Positions 36,631 to 45,890 of a stretch of DNA of 64,000 nucleotides are shown here, piece after piece. The notes under the pieces are model-generated. The model was given only the letters and a program-made list of their open reading frames with translations. It was not told where the DNA came from and searched no databases. The stretch is taken from assembly GCF_008329525.1 (NCBI RefSeq), contig NZ_NPKQ01000007.1, forward strand, positions 62,001 through 126,000, read 5' to 3'. Source of the DNA: Tardiphaga sp. P9-11 (GTDB lineage: Bacteria > Pseudomonadota > Alphaproteobacteria > Rhizobiales > Xanthobacteraceae). Position numbers and translations under genes: made by a program. Position 1 is the first letter of the stretch, and each line of letters starts with the position of its first letter.

Positions 36631-38007
36631 CTAGTCGACCGGCCTGCGTTCGCGGCCGGGTGGACCGGCAATGGCGATGAGTGCGCCGCTCAGCAATAGC
36701 GCCGTGGAGATCACCGTGAACATCGCAATAGCGCCGTGGCTACCAAGCAACGGCAGCAGCGCGATTGGTACCAGCGCAGATACAATGCGGCCCAGGCCCC
36801 AGGCGCCGGCAGTGGCCGAGGCGCGCAGATGTGTCGGCAGCAGTTCGACCGCATAGAGACTGAGTACGGCGCTGTAGACCGCGCTGGCGAGATTGAACAC
36901 GATGCCCGTGATGATCAGCGGCGTCAGGACCGTACTGACTGCAAAAGTGAGTCCGGTTGCGATCATCGCCGTGGCGCACGCGATCAGCGCCTGCCGTCGC
37001 GGAATGCGATCGACAAAGGCGGACGCCGCCGCGATGCCAATCGAGGGGCCGAACATCGTCAGCCCGGCGAACAGCAGGGATTCGCTGACGTGAAATCCCT
37101 TCTGCACCATCACGGCGGCGCTGAGCAGTGGGAAACCGATCGTGGCCCATGGGCCAAGCACGTAAAGCGCGGCAAGCAGAGCCGTGCGGCGCAGGCTGGT
37201 CCGGTCGCGGGCGAGTGCCCGGAAACCGCTGGATCCCGCGGCTACGGTTTCAGGAGCGGAGGTCACAAGCGGTGATGGCTGACGCGCGGATGCCTCGAAG
37301 CGGCGGCACGCGGCATCAGCCTCGGCGTCGCGTCCGACTGATGCGAGCCAGCGCGGCGATTCCGGCACCAGGAAGAACAACAGCGCCGTCAATGCCGAGC
37401 AGGCGCTGCCAAACAATAACGACCAGCGCCAGCCTTCGATGTCCCATGGCGCGATTGGTGTCAGCCAGCGGATCATCAGGATGATCGCCGGTGCACCGAG
37501 AAAGGCGAGCGCGCCGCACAGCATCATCAAGAGGCCACGCCGTCGGGGCGGTAGTAGGTCCGACAGATAGGCCGACGTCAAAGGCGGATAGCCGCCGATG
37601 GCGAGGCCGGAGATGAAGCGGAAGGCCGTCATGGTTGCGACGTCGCGGCTGGCTGCGACAGCCAGCGAGCTCAGCGCCAGAACGGCGAGCGCGCTTTGCA
37701 GGGCAATCTGGCGGCCATAGCGATCCGCAATCCAGCCGAACACAGGCGCGCCGACAGCGCCGCCGGCAAAAACCGAGGCCAACAACAGCGAGAGTTCGCT
37801 TCGCGAGATGCTGTGGGGCGGTGCGAGGAAGGTGCCGGAAAAGGCATTGCTGAGCGCCACTTCGGCGATATCGGCAAATAATCCGAATGCACAGAGCGCG
37901 AAAATACCAAGGTGCAGCGGAGACACCGGCAGCCGGTCCAGGCGTGCAGCAATAGTCGGCACGGCTGCGCTCGCTGGCGCCCCGTGCGTCCGCACCAGGT
38001 CGTTCAT
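36631..38007 (-). CDS. MFS transporter, sugar/aromatic-acid-porter-like
   Basis: A 458-residue permease with 12 predicted membrane segments. The motif GWIADRYGRQ between segments 2 and 3 and VPESPRWLASVGRDAEADAACRRFE after segment 6 are typical of the sugar-porter and aromatic acid/H+ symporter groups. It lies 117 bases downstream of a TetR-family gene on the same strand, so the two may form one unit with TetR controlling the pump or importer. The direction and substrate are unknown. Confidence 0.88.
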   Translation of the reverse strand: MNDLVRTHGAPASAAVPTIAARLDRLPVSPLHLGIFALCAFGLFADIAEVALSNAFSGTFLAPPHSISRSELSLLLASVFAGGAVGAPVFGWIADRYGRQIALQSALAVLALSSLAVAASRDVATMTAFRFISGLAIGGYPPLTSAYLSDLLPPRRRGLLMMLCGALAFLGAPAIILMIRWLTPIAPWDIEGWRWSLLFGSACSALTALLFFLVPESPRWLASVGRDAEADAACRRFEASARQPSPLVTSAPETVAAGSSGFRALARDRTSLRRTALLAALYVLGPWATIGFPLLSAAVMVQKGFHVSESLLFAGLTMFGPSIGIAAASAFVDRIPRRQALIACATAMIATGLTFAVSTVLTPLIITGIVFNLASAVYSAVLSLYAVELLPTHLRASATAGAWGLGRIVSALVPIALLPLLGSHGAIAMFTVISTALLLSGALIAIAGPPGRERRPVD

Positions 38008-38124
38008 CTGAAGCCCCGCATCTCACAGCGGCAACGCAATGTGCGTTATCCGCAGCCCGCGCGGACCATATGTCGATGGAACTCTATGAGTCGAGAGGGA
38101 GAATATGCGGCGAACCGCAGCCCC

Positions 38125-38739
38125 TCAGATCTGCGTTGGCGCCACCGCGCAGCCATACAGTACCATCTCACAGGTCTGGCGATAGCGCGCCGAGAAGTCA
38201 TTCGCCGCGATCGGAGGGAGCGCCTGATTGACAGCCCGTCCACCATCGGCAAGCGCCTGCGCGATCTGCGCGGCCGTGAAACGGCCGGTCAGGACCAGCA
38301 GCTTGCTGTAATGAAAGTCGATGATCAGCTTTTCCAGCTCGAGCTGAAAGGCAATGGCAGACTCGATCATGAGGTCGCGGCAGCGTCGAAAGGCTTCCGC
38401 ATTGAGTTCGACGGTATGCGGCGAGAAGGTCAGCATGCGGCGCGTTTCGCCATATCTCAGGTCGATGATCGCCGCAAAGATATCGAGTGCGCTGCCGCCG
38501 CTTTCCCGAAGCTTCTGGCCGGCCTCGAGCGCCTGCGCGATCGCCACTAGGTTGCGATGGGCGACCCCGGCACGAAATGCCTCTTCCTTGTTGCTGAAAT
38601 AGTAATAGAGGGCGCGTTGCGTGAAGCCGCATTCTCTGGCGAGGCCAACCATCGACAGACCGGCATAGCCGTGATCGAGGAAAGCCTTGTTGACCCGAAG
38701 CAGCAACTCGTGCCCGGGCGTAATCATCTTCTTTGCCAT
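38125..38739 (-). CDS. TetR-family transcriptional regulator
   Basis: A 204-residue regulator with an N-terminal helix-turn-helix (residues 10-55; DHGYAGLSMVGLARECGFTQRALYYYFSNKEEAF) and a less conserved ligand-binding region. It is upstream of the MFS gene on the same strand, the usual layout of a repressor and its transporter. A candidate promoter lies at 38781-38809. Confidence 0.88.
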   Translation of the reverse strand: MAKKMITPGHELLLRVNKAFLDHGYAGLSMVGLARECGFTQRALYYYFSNKEEAFRAGVAHRNLVAIAQALEAGQKLRESGGSALDIFAAIIDLRYGETRRMLTFSPHTVELNAEAFRRCRDLMIESAIAFQLELEKLIIDFHYSKLLVLTGRFTAAQIAQALADGGRAVNQALPPIAANDFSARYRQTCEMVLYGCAVAPTQI

Positions 38740-38780
38740 TGGTCGTCAGGTATCCAGTCGTAGCAGGCTTCGGGCGGGTG

Positions 38781-38809
38781 ATTAAAACTGCCTGAAATCT
38801 TACAGTCTA
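38781..38809 (-). promoter_or_regulatory. Candidate promoter of the TetR-MFS unit
   Basis: On the minus strand TAGACT (38804-38809) and TTTAAT (38781-38786) are separated by 17 bases, about 40 bases upstream of the TetR start. The -35 box is weak. No clear dyad overlaps it. Confidence 0.4.
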
Positions 38810-39139
38810 AAAAAATCCCATCCTCAAATCGCGAAGCTACGACGGAACGCAAAGCTCCTGAGACGCGCTTCCTGACATGGGTGTGCCTGAAGCAGGAGCA
38901 GCGGTTTGATCAGCTGGCTCCCCGGATTATGGTCCGACGCTTGTAAGTAATATGTCGCTTAGCATAGTTCAGGGCAAACATGTCGAGGATTTGCTCTGCA
39001 TCTTTTATCCACAGGACTTCGTGAGAATGCGCCGTCACCTATCTCGTTGGTACCAGCCGACATGGTCGGCGCATTTCCGTACAAATTTACCGAACCGGGC
39101 CTATCCACTGGCGTTCTTGGACAGGATACCAGCGCTGGA
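38810..39139. other. Intergenic region upstream of the TetR gene
   Basis: About 330 bases between the TetR promoter candidate and the end of the small exported-protein gene. A 66-codon open frame at 38952-39152 lacks a good ribosome site and a recognisable domain, and it overlaps the neighbouring gene's end, so I do not call it. The stretch is more AT-rich than its surroundings. Nothing else recognised. Confidence 0.4.
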
Positions 39140-39448
39140 TCACTTGCCGTAAGTACCAAGTTGCATGCCGAGATTCTGCATGACGAAGGCGTTCATGCGC
39201 AGGTGCACCTCGTTACCGCTCTGTAGACGGGCATCGACCTCATAGGTCGCCGGGTCTACCTGGCGGATCCCGATGATCTGGGTGATATCCAGTACTTCCG
39301 GGGTTGTTTGTGCAGGCTTGACGGCGACCGGAGCGCGCTTCGGTTTGGCGGCGGCAGCCGCGGGCTTCGCCGCGGTGGCGGGGGTCGCATCCTGCGCGAG
39401 CGCCATGGTTGGAAGCAGCAGCGCGGCTGCGAGGATGAGTGATTTCAC
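39140..39448 (-). CDS. Small exported protein, Ala/Lys/Pro-rich N-terminus
   Basis: A 102-residue secreted protein of unknown function. It starts at GTG 39448, with AGGAG eight bases upstream; the open frame continues upstream but has no such site. Residues 1-19 form a signal peptide (cleavage after MALA). An Ala/Pro/Lys-rich linker (20-50) is followed by a compact 50-residue module (LDITQIIGIRQVDPATYEVDARL to the end) that looks beta-stranded. It has no cysteine in the mature part. It is divergent from the caspase-like gene with 231 bases between them. Confidence 0.72.
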   Translation of the reverse strand: MKSLILAAALLLPTMALAQDATPATAAKPAAAAAKPKRAPVAVKPAQTTPEVLDITQIIGIRQVDPATYEVDARLQSGNEVHLRMNAFVMQNLGMQLGTYGK

Positions 39449-39679
39449 GGTGGTCTCCTGATTCTGATTTAGGCTCGGGCTAGCGGAGATTAAGGCGGAA
39501 AATGTGGCAGCGAGGCTGCGATCGGCGGGCAGATAATCTGCCCGAGCAGGCAGGACAAAGTGGGTGGTACCGACTAGCCTTCGGTTTGAACCGGCCACTG
39601 TTCTGCCTCGACCAAGGCAGACAATGGCGCGGTCGAGCCACCATGCAGATACATGCGCTGGCGGGGCGGGGATAGAACA

Positions 39680-41167
39680 ATGCGACGGCTTTTGATCCTG
39701 CTGGCGGCGCTGGCAGCGACAGCACTTTCGGCGGCGCCAGCTTTTGCGGCAAAACGCGTGGCGCTGGTCATTGGCAACAACGATTACCGCAACGTGCCGA
39801 AGCTCCAGAAGGCTGTGAACGACGCTCGCAGCATGGGCGACGCCCTGAAGAATCTTGGCTTCAGTGTCATGGTGGCCGAGAATCAGACCCGGCAGGCCTT
39901 CAGTCAGTCGCTGCTCGCTTTCGATTCGACGATCGAAAAGGGCGACACGGCGTTCTTCTTTTTTGCAGGCCACGGCTTCGAGATCGCCGGCCAGAATTTC
40001 CTGCTTCCGACGGACGTCCCTGCGGCCACCGAGGGCCAGGAAGAACTGGTGCGCGACTCCGCGATCCTAGCCGACCGTATCGTGACGCGGTTGCAGATGC
40101 GCGGCGCGCGGACGTCGATTCTGGTGTTTGATGCTTGTCGCAACAATCCGTTCGAGCGGGCTGGTACCCGCGCGGTGGCGGGCAGCGGCGGCCTCGCACC
40201 GATGACCACGTTGCCGGAAGGTGTGTTCTCGATCTTCTCGGCGGGACCGCGGCAGACCGCGCTGGATCGTCTGTCGAATAACGATACCAATCCGAATTCG
40301 GTGTTCACACGCGCTTTCATCAAGGAGTTGCAGGAGCCGGCGCTGAACCTCGTCCAGGTCGCCCAGCGCACCCGACGTACGGTCAGCGAGATGGCGGATA
40401 CCGTGAAGCACCGCCAGGTACCGGTGTATTTCGACCAGATGGTCGACGATGTTTTCCTCAACGGCCTCGCGGTCAAGCAGGCGGATGCGCGGCCGGCGGA
40501 GCCGCTGCAGCAGGTCGCAGCCCTGCCGCCCGTCAATGTACCGGCGTTGCCTCCGGCCAACGATGCAGTGAACGCCCCGATCGCCAGCTTCTCGCGCCAT
40601 AATGGTGGCTGGACGGTGATGTTCTCGATTGCCGATCCGACGCTCGGCATTTCCTGGCGGATGGGCGAGGCGGGCAATTTCCGCGAGACCGGCTTTATGG
40701 ATACGCTCGATCCGCGCACACGCAAGCGGATGCCGAACCCGTCAATGCAGCTCGACAGCGATGCGCCCGCCGCGACGATCTATCTGCGTTATGTCGATGC
40801 GAATGGTGAAATGCAGGGACCGTTTCCGATCCGCTTCGATCCGGAGGCAGCGCTCGTCCGCGATCAACGCAAGATCCTCGACATGACTGCGTCGAGCTGG
40901 CTGGATCTCGGCCGCAGCAATTCATCGCTGATGTATTACACGCATCTGCAGTCATATCGCTGTGCGATCCGCGAAGTCCGCATCGGTTTCGACAGCACCG
41001 TGCCGGACAAGGTGCTGAAGCTGGCGCCCTGCGATCAGCGCGATCCGATGGCGGTGCCGCATGACGCATCGACCTATATGAGGATCCCCGCGAGCACGAA
41101 GTCGGTTTCGGTCGAACTGACTTTTCGCGACGGCAGCGTGTCGGAAATCAGGAACTTCCGACGATGA
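39680..41167 (+). CDS. Exported caspase-family (peptidase C14) protein
   Basis: A 495-residue protein. A signal peptide (residues 1-23, cleavage near AFA) sends it to the periplasm. Residues 25-250 are a caspase/metacaspase fold opening with RVALVIGNNDYRNVPKLQKAVNDA. The catalytic dyad is His98 in FFFFAGHG and Cys153 in VFDACRNNPF, both present. A Pro/Ala linker near residues 275-300 leads to a C-terminal beta-rich domain of about 190 residues with two cysteines, probably for binding. The ATG at 39680 has GGGGA upstream. It overlaps the next gene by four bases. The protease target is unknown. Confidence 0.9.
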   Translation: MRRLLILLAALAATALSAAPAFAAKRVALVIGNNDYRNVPKLQKAVNDARSMGDALKNLGFSVMVAENQTRQAFSQSLLAFDSTIEKGDTAFFFFAGHGFEIAGQNFLLPTDVPAATEGQEELVRDSAILADRIVTRLQMRGARTSILVFDACRNNPFERAGTRAVAGSGGLAPMTTLPEGVFSIFSAGPRQTALDRLSNNDTNPNSVFTRAFIKELQEPALNLVQVAQRTRRTVSEMADTVKHRQVPVYFDQMVDDVFLNGLAVKQADARPAEPLQQVAALPPVNVPALPPANDAVNAPIASFSRHNGGWTVMFSIADPTLGISWRMGEAGNFRETGFMDTLDPRTRKRMPNPSMQLDSDAPAATIYLRYVDANGEMQGPFPIRFDPEAALVRDQRKILDMTASSWLDLGRSNSSLMYYTHLQSYRCAIREVRIGFDSTVPDKVLKLAPCDQRDPMAVPHDASTYMRIPASTKSVSVELTFRDGSVSEIRNFRR

Positions 41168-41547
41168 CTATGACTACCGATATCAATGACATCAGAGAAC
41201 TTGAAGAACGTCGCCGGACGGCGATGTTGAGATCGGATGTGCCCGAACTCGAAGGCCTCTTTGCCGAACAGCTCGCCTACACGCATTCGAACGGCGAAGT
41301 CGACACGATGGCTGAATATATCGCCAAGCTCGACAATCATTACTACCGTTATCACACGCTGAGTTTTCTGGATCAGGATATCCGCATTGTTGGTCATGCA
41401 GCGCTTGTAACGGGCCGAATGACGGGTGAAGTGACGATTGACGGGCAGTTGAGAAAACTCAACAGCCGAACAACGGTCGTCTGGATCCGTCATGATGATC
41501 GCTGGCAGATGCTGACGTTCCAGAGCACGCCAATTCCGTCGTTCTAG
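41164..41547 (+). CDS. NTF2-like (DUF4440/SnoaL fold) protein
   Basis: A 127-residue cytosolic protein with the cone-shaped NTF2 fold (LEERRRTAMLRSDVPELEGLFAEQLAYTHSNGEVDTMAEYI, then VTGRMTGEVTIDG and TTVVWIRHDDRWQML). Members are enzymes, binding proteins or small-molecule isomerases. It has no signal peptide, although its overlap of four bases (ATGA) with the exported caspase gene indicates coupled translation. Its job is unknown. Confidence 0.85.
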   Translation: MTMTTDINDIRELEERRRTAMLRSDVPELEGLFAEQLAYTHSNGEVDTMAEYIAKLDNHYYRYHTLSFLDQDIRIVGHAALVTGRMTGEVTIDGQLRKLNSRTTVVWIRHDDRWQMLTFQSTPIPSF

Positions 41548-41618
41548 AGACGCTGCGTTTTCGATTGGCGGAAGCCCGCAGCTTCCTTCAAGTTGCCTTT
41601 GGGGCTTGGTAGAAGCGA

Positions 41619-42851
41619 ATGACGACAGGCGCGAACGGGATTATTCTGACCACCCGCTGCTGCATCGTCGGTGGCGGGCCTGCCGGGATGATGCTCGGAT
41701 ATCTTCTTGGCCGCGCCGGAATCGATACGATCGTTCTTGAGAAACACGGCGACTTCTTCCGCGATTTTCGCGGCGACACCGTGCATCCGTCGACGCTGCA
41801 GGTGATGGACGAGCTTGGCCTGATCGACGACTTCCTGAAGATCAAGCACGATCGTATCCAGAAGATGGATGGCTTTTTCGGAACGCATAAGCTGCGCATT
41901 GCGGATATCAGCCGCACCAGCGCGAAATATCCGTTTATCGCCTTCATGCCACAGTGGGATTTCCTCAATTTCCTGCGCGACAAAGCGCAGCGCTATCCGC
42001 ATCTCAAGGTGATGATGAACGCGGAGGCGACCGATCTCATCTGGTCGGGCGAGCAGGTGGTCGGCGTCAAGGCCATCACGGAGCAGGGGCCGGTCGAGAT
42101 CCACGCCGATCTGACCGTGGCCTGCGATGGCCGGCATTCGATCGTGCGGCCGGCGGCGAAGTTGGAGGTCGAAGACATCGGTGCTCCTATGGACATTCTG
42201 TGGTTTCGCGTTGCCAAGGGCCCAGAGACCGAAAGCGTGTTCGCGCGGCTTGAGCCCGGCAAGATGATGGTGACCATCGATCGCGGCGATTACTGGCAAT
42301 GCGCTTATGTAATCGCCAAAGGGCACTATGAGGAGATCAAGGCGCGTGGCCTTGAGGCTTTCCGCGCCGAGACGTCACGGCTGGCGCCGATCCTGAGCGC
42401 GCATATTGGCGACCTGCAAGTTTGGGATGACGTCAAACTGCTGACCGTTGCGATCAATCGGTTGAAACGCTGGACCCGGCCGGGGCTGCTCTGCATCGGC
42501 GATGCCGCACACGCGATGTCACCGGTCGGCGGCGTCGGTGTGAACATCGCGGTGCAGGACGCCGTCGCGACCGCCAACCTGCTGGCGGCGAAGCTGGCGA
42601 AGGGACCGGTGACCGAGGAGGACCTCCGCGCGGTGCGTCGCCGCCGCGAATTCCCGATGCGCGTAACACAGGGCATGCAGGTCGTGATGCAGAACAACAT
42701 TATCAGCCGCGCACTGGCCAAGGGCGGCGAGCCGCTGACGCCGCCGCTGATCATGCGCCTGGTCAGCGCGTTTCCGTCGCTGCAGGGACTGACCGCGCGC
42801 TTCCTGGCTATTGGTGTACGACCAGAACACGTGCAATCGCCGGAAGCATAG
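41619..42851 (+). CDS. FAD-dependent monooxygenase (PHBH fold)
   Basis: A 410-residue flavoprotein of the p-hydroxybenzoate-hydroxylase group. It has the FAD-binding GxGxxG motif (CCIVGGGPAGMMLGYLLGRAG), the DG motif (DLTVACDGRHSIVR near residue 165) and the second FAD motif (LLCIGDAAHAMSPVGGVGVNIAVQDA near residue 290). Such enzymes hydroxylate aromatic or polyketide-like substrates using NAD(P)H and O2. It ends 6 bases from a convergent SDR. The substrate is unknown; the SDRs nearby could act in the same catabolic route. Confidence 0.9.
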   Translation: MTTGANGIILTTRCCIVGGGPAGMMLGYLLGRAGIDTIVLEKHGDFFRDFRGDTVHPSTLQVMDELGLIDDFLKIKHDRIQKMDGFFGTHKLRIADISRTSAKYPFIAFMPQWDFLNFLRDKAQRYPHLKVMMNAEATDLIWSGEQVVGVKAITEQGPVEIHADLTVACDGRHSIVRPAAKLEVEDIGAPMDILWFRVAKGPETESVFARLEPGKMMVTIDRGDYWQCAYVIAKGHYEEIKARGLEAFRAETSRLAPILSAHIGDLQVWDDVKLLTVAINRLKRWTRPGLLCIGDAAHAMSPVGGVGVNIAVQDAVATANLLAAKLAKGPVTEEDLRAVRRRREFPMRVTQGMQVVMQNNIISRALAKGGEPLTPPLIMRLVSAFPSLQGLTARFLAIGVRPEHVQSPEA

Positions 42852-42857
42852 GAGAGG

Positions 42858-43628
42858 CTATCCCTGTACGGAGAAGCCGCCGTCCACGGGGATTGCCGTT
42901 CCGGTGACGAAGTCCGACGCGCGCGACGAAAGGAACACGGCAATGCCCGCAAAATCGCCCGATGCGCCCCAGCGGCCGGCGGGCGTTCGTGCCAGCACTT
43001 TATCGTGCAGACCGTCGACTTCGCGGCGCGCATTCTGTGTCAGTTCGGTATCGATCCAGCCGGGTAGAATGGCGTTGCACTGGATGTTGTGAGGCGCCCA
43101 TGCGACCGCGCAGGAGCGGGTGAACTGGACGATGCCACCTTTGCTGGCGGCATAGGCCGGCGCGAAAGACGCGCCGAAGATCGACAGCATCGAGCCGATA
43201 TTGATGATCTTGCCGCCGCCCGCGGCCTTCATCGCGGGATGCGCCGCTTGCGAACAGACGAAGGCGCTGGTGAGATTGGTCTTGATGACGCTGTCCCATT
43301 CATCGAGCGCGATCTCATGCGGCGGCTTTCGGATGTTGATCCCGGCATTGTTGATGAGGATGTCGATGCGGCCGAGCTCTTTCAGCACGTGCGCAATCAT
43401 GCCATCGACAGCGGCCTTGTCGGTCACGTCGGCCGCAATGGCGATGGCCCTGGCGCCGCTTTCAGTTAGTTCCGCAACGGCATCCCTGGATTTGGTCTGA
43501 TCGCGGCCAACCACAGCGATGGTCGCGCCTGCCTTCGCCAGCCCCCGCGCCATGCCGAGCCCGATGCCGCCATTACCACCGGTGACGATGGCCACTTTGC
43601 CGGAGAGATCGAACAGTCCTGCAGTCAT
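42858..43628 (-). CDS. SDR-family oxidoreductase (2-deoxygluconate dehydrogenase-like)
   Basis: A 256-residue classical short-chain dehydrogenase with TGGNGGIGLG near residue 17, NNAG, the catalytic Ser in IGSMLSIFG and Tyr-x-x-x-Lys in YAASKGG. The C-terminal GTAIPVDGGFSVQG matches the family. It lies 18 bases downstream of a similar SDR on the same strand, so the pair looks like a tandem duplication; both are 256 residues. Substrate unknown. Confidence 0.9.
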   Translation of the reverse strand: MTAGLFDLSGKVAIVTGGNGGIGLGMARGLAKAGATIAVVGRDQTKSRDAVAELTESGARAIAIAADVTDKAAVDGMIAHVLKELGRIDILINNAGINIRKPPHEIALDEWDSVIKTNLTSAFVCSQAAHPAMKAAGGGKIINIGSMLSIFGASFAPAYAASKGGIVQFTRSCAVAWAPHNIQCNAILPGWIDTELTQNARREVDGLHDKVLARTPAGRWGASGDFAGIAVFLSSRASDFVTGTAIPVDGGFSVQG

Positions 43629-43646
43629 GGTGTTATCCTCATTGAA

Positions 43647-44417
43647 TCAGCCTTGAATCGAAAAGCCGCCATCGACGGTGAGGGCGGCTCCGTTCACGAA
43701 ATCCGAAGCTCCGCTGGCCAGAAACACAGCCGCACCCGCAAGATCATCGGGGGTGCCCCAGCGCTGTGCCGGTACGCGCTCGATAATGCGGTCATGCAGT
43801 TCGGGCCGGATTTCCCGGGCGCGTTTGGTCAGATCGGTATCGATCCAGCCCGGCAGGATCGCGTTGGACTGGATGTTGTCCGCAGCCCATGCCGTTGCCA
43901 ATGCGCGGGTGAATTGCAGGATGCCGCCTTTGCTTGATGCGTAGTTCGCCGCGCCGCCGGCGCCGAGCGTGGCCAACACTGAGGCGATATTGATAATCTT
44001 CCCGCGGCCCGCGGCTTTCATCGCCGGGTAGACAGCCTGCGCGCAGATGAAGGGCGCGGTCATGTTAACGTCGATGACCTTCTGCCAGTCGGCCAGAGCC
44101 ATTTCTTCGATCGGTGCGGAAATGCTGATGCCGGCATTGTTGACGAGAATGTCGATGCGGCCAAACGCGTCTAATGTCGCGGCGACCATCTGTGCGACAG
44201 ACTTGGCGTCGGTGACGTCAGCCGTCAGCGCGGGTACGGAATGTCCGGACTTATCGAGTTCGGCTTTTGCCTGAGCGGCATTATCGCTGTTGCGATCGGC
44301 GATCACGAGGGTGGCACCGGCATTCGCCAACCCGCGCGCCATGCCGAGGCCAATGCCGGTATTGCCGCCGGTGACGATAGCCACCCTGCCGGTGAGGTCG
44401 AAGAGATTGCTGGTCAA
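43647..44417 (-). CDS. SDR-family oxidoreductase, tandem paralogue
   Basis: A 256-residue classical short-chain dehydrogenase with TGGNTGIGLG near residue 17, NNAG, and Tyr-x-x-x-Lys in YASSKGG, ending GGFSIQG. By eye it agrees with the downstream SDR at about half of all positions and aligns with it almost without gaps. It is the first gene of the pair. Possible substrates are hydroxy acids, sugars or 3-oxoacyl groups. Confidence 0.9.
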   Translation of the reverse strand: MTSNLFDLTGRVAIVTGGNTGIGLGMARGLANAGATLVIADRNSDNAAQAKAELDKSGHSVPALTADVTDAKSVAQMVAATLDAFGRIDILVNNAGISISAPIEEMALADWQKVIDVNMTAPFICAQAVYPAMKAAGRGKIINIASVLATLGAGGAANYASSKGGILQFTRALATAWAADNIQSNAILPGWIDTDLTKRAREIRPELHDRIIERVPAQRWGTPDDLAGAAVFLASGASDFVNGAALTVDGGFSIQG

Positions 44418-44509
44418 GATATCCGCCCTGCATTGCGTTATTTCCGACGCGTTCTGCGGCGCGTCTGGGGCCGATCATCGCAAGACTGGCGGGAAGATGG
44501 AAGAGGGTG

Positions 44510-44701
44510 TCAGCGCCGTGCGAGCGCCAGTCCTATCAGGCCGGCGCCAAGGGCGGCGAGGGCAGCGCCGTAATAGGCCCACTGTATCTGGCTGATCATG
44601 AAACTGGATTTCGGCCAGTTCACGAGCCCGGTCCCCTGGCCGATCCAGAGGCTGCCGACCAGGAATGCGAGAATGCCGAGAGTGAGGAATGGTGCGCGCA
44701 T
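44510..44701 (-). CDS. Small membrane protein with two membrane segments
   Basis: A 63-residue protein with two hydrophobic helices (about residues 4-22 and 38-58), joined by a short loop with Trp-Pro-Lys, and a basic C-terminus (ALARR). It shares no known domain that I recognise. Clean hydrophobic patterning and an independent position between two SDR genes support a real gene. The role is unknown. Confidence 0.7.
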   Translation of the reverse strand: MRAPFLTLGILAFLVGSLWIGQGTGLVNWPKSSFMISQIQWAYYGAALAALGAGLIGLALARR

Positions 44702-44748
44702 GAGATAGATACGATGAACGGAGCCAAAGGTTTCAATCGCCAGCTATG

Positions 44749-44782
44749 GCGGTGACGAACCAACTCGTTGGTTCATCACCGC
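44749..44782. terminator. Hairpin between the SDR and small membrane-protein genes
   Basis: A 16-bp stem with one mismatch (44749-44764 with 44767-44782) and a 2-base gap at the tip. AGTTTTATT follows on the plus strand. Both flanking genes read on the minus strand; there it lies 22 bases past the SDR stop and has no T-run. Confidence 0.6.
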
Positions 44783-44803
44783 AGTTTTATTCCGGTAGGG
44801 CGA

Positions 44804-45772
44804 TCAGAAGCGCTCGCCAACCATTTCCTCACTCTTGGCCCATAGCGCCTTAGCGCGTTCGGCATCGAGCGCGTAAGCGCGCGCACCTTCGCTGACCGGG
44901 CTGATCAGCCCCTCGGTGATCTCCGAGACGTGGCAGTTCTCGCAATAGCGGCCGCCGATCTCGTCCGCGCTGGCGACCACGCCGGCCCACACCGAAGTCG
45001 CAGCGCCCTGCGGAATAGTCTTCCATCGAAACAGCGGTTTACCCTCGGCAGCGAGTTCGGCATTGATGCCGTCAATCATGGCATCGATCGTGGCGTCGCC
45101 CATGTGGCGGCCGAGTTCTGTCTTGATGCCGCCGGGATGCAGCGCGGTGGCGCGCACGCCACGCGCCCGATGCCGCCGGTCGAACTCGACGGCGAACAGG
45201 ATGTTGGCGGTCTTCGAGCGGCCATAGCCGATGAACGGCTCGTAGGACCCCTTGGTGAAATTGGGATCCTCGAGATCGACGTCGGCAAAACGATGGCCGG
45301 ACGAGGCGACGTTGACCAACCGCGCGGTAGGCGACAGCAGTGACGCGATACGGTTGACCAATACGAAGTGACCGAGATGGTTCGTGCCGAACTGAGTCTC
45401 GAAGCCGTCCACGGTGAGGCCGAATGGCGGCGCCATCACGCCGGCATTGGCGATCACCAGGTCGAACGGGCGGCCCGCCGCGACCAGCGTGTCGGCGCAA
45501 GCGCGGACACTGGCCAGCGAGCCGAGATCAAGTGCGATCAGTTCGAGTCCACCGCCGCCGGTGGCATCGGCGCGCACTTGCGCGGTCGCAGCTTCCGCCT
45601 TGGCGACATCGCGGGCGGCACCGACCACCTGCGCGCCCCGGGCGGCCAGGCTGCGCGCCGTCTCGACGCCGAGCCCAGCTGAGACGCCGGTGACCAGAAT
45701 GCGCTTGCCGCGGAGATCGACGCCAGCAAGCACGTCGTCGGTGGTGGAAGTGGCATTGAAAGGTGAAGCCAT
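44804..45772 (-). CDS. SDR-family oxidoreductase (retinol-dehydrogenase/WW-domain-oxidoreductase-like)
   Basis: A 322-residue extended-type SDR. It shows TGVSAGLGVETARSLAARGA near residue 25, NAGVMAPP, and Tyr-x-x-x-Lys in GYGRSKTANILFAVE near residue 190. The ATG at 45772 has AAGGAG upstream; upstream in-frame starts run through the promoter. It is divergent from a TetR-family gene, with a shared dyad at its -35 box, so TetR probably represses it. The substrate is unknown. Confidence 0.9.
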   Translation of the reverse strand: MASPFNATSTTDDVLAGVDLRGKRILVTGVSAGLGVETARSLAARGAQVVGAARDVAKAEAATAQVRADATGGGGLELIALDLGSLASVRACADTLVAAGRPFDLVIANAGVMAPPFGLTVDGFETQFGTNHLGHFVLVNRIASLLSPTARLVNVASSGHRFADVDLEDPNFTKGSYEPFIGYGRSKTANILFAVEFDRRHRARGVRATALHPGGIKTELGRHMGDATIDAMIDGINAELAAEGKPLFRWKTIPQGAATSVWAGVVASADEIGGRYCENCHVSEITEGLISPVSEGARAYALDAERAKALWAKSEEMVGERF

Positions 45773-45840
45773 AGGGAACTCCTTGTGTTGGGCGCGATGC
45801 GCCTCCGAGCCGATCGAGCCTTGTCGAACCGCGCTTTGAG

Positions 45841-45890
45841 AGTATAAGTGGAGGCCGTCTCCGTTTAAATACGGAGGCTTCCTCCGTTTA
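45841..45890 (-). promoter_or_regulatory. SDR promoter with overlapping TetR-type operator
   Basis: On the minus strand a -35-like TTTAAA (45864-45869) and -10 TATACT (45841-45846) are 17 bases apart. The dyad CTCCGT-N6-ACGGAG (45859-45876) covers the -35 box, and its left arm CTCCGTTTA recurs at 45882-45890. This lies between the divergent SDR and TetR starts, the standard place for a TetR operator controlling both. Confidence 0.55.

Noticed and set aside
38952-39152. 66-codon frame upstream of the TetR gene
   Set aside because: No ribosome site and overlaps the 3' end of the small exported-protein gene.
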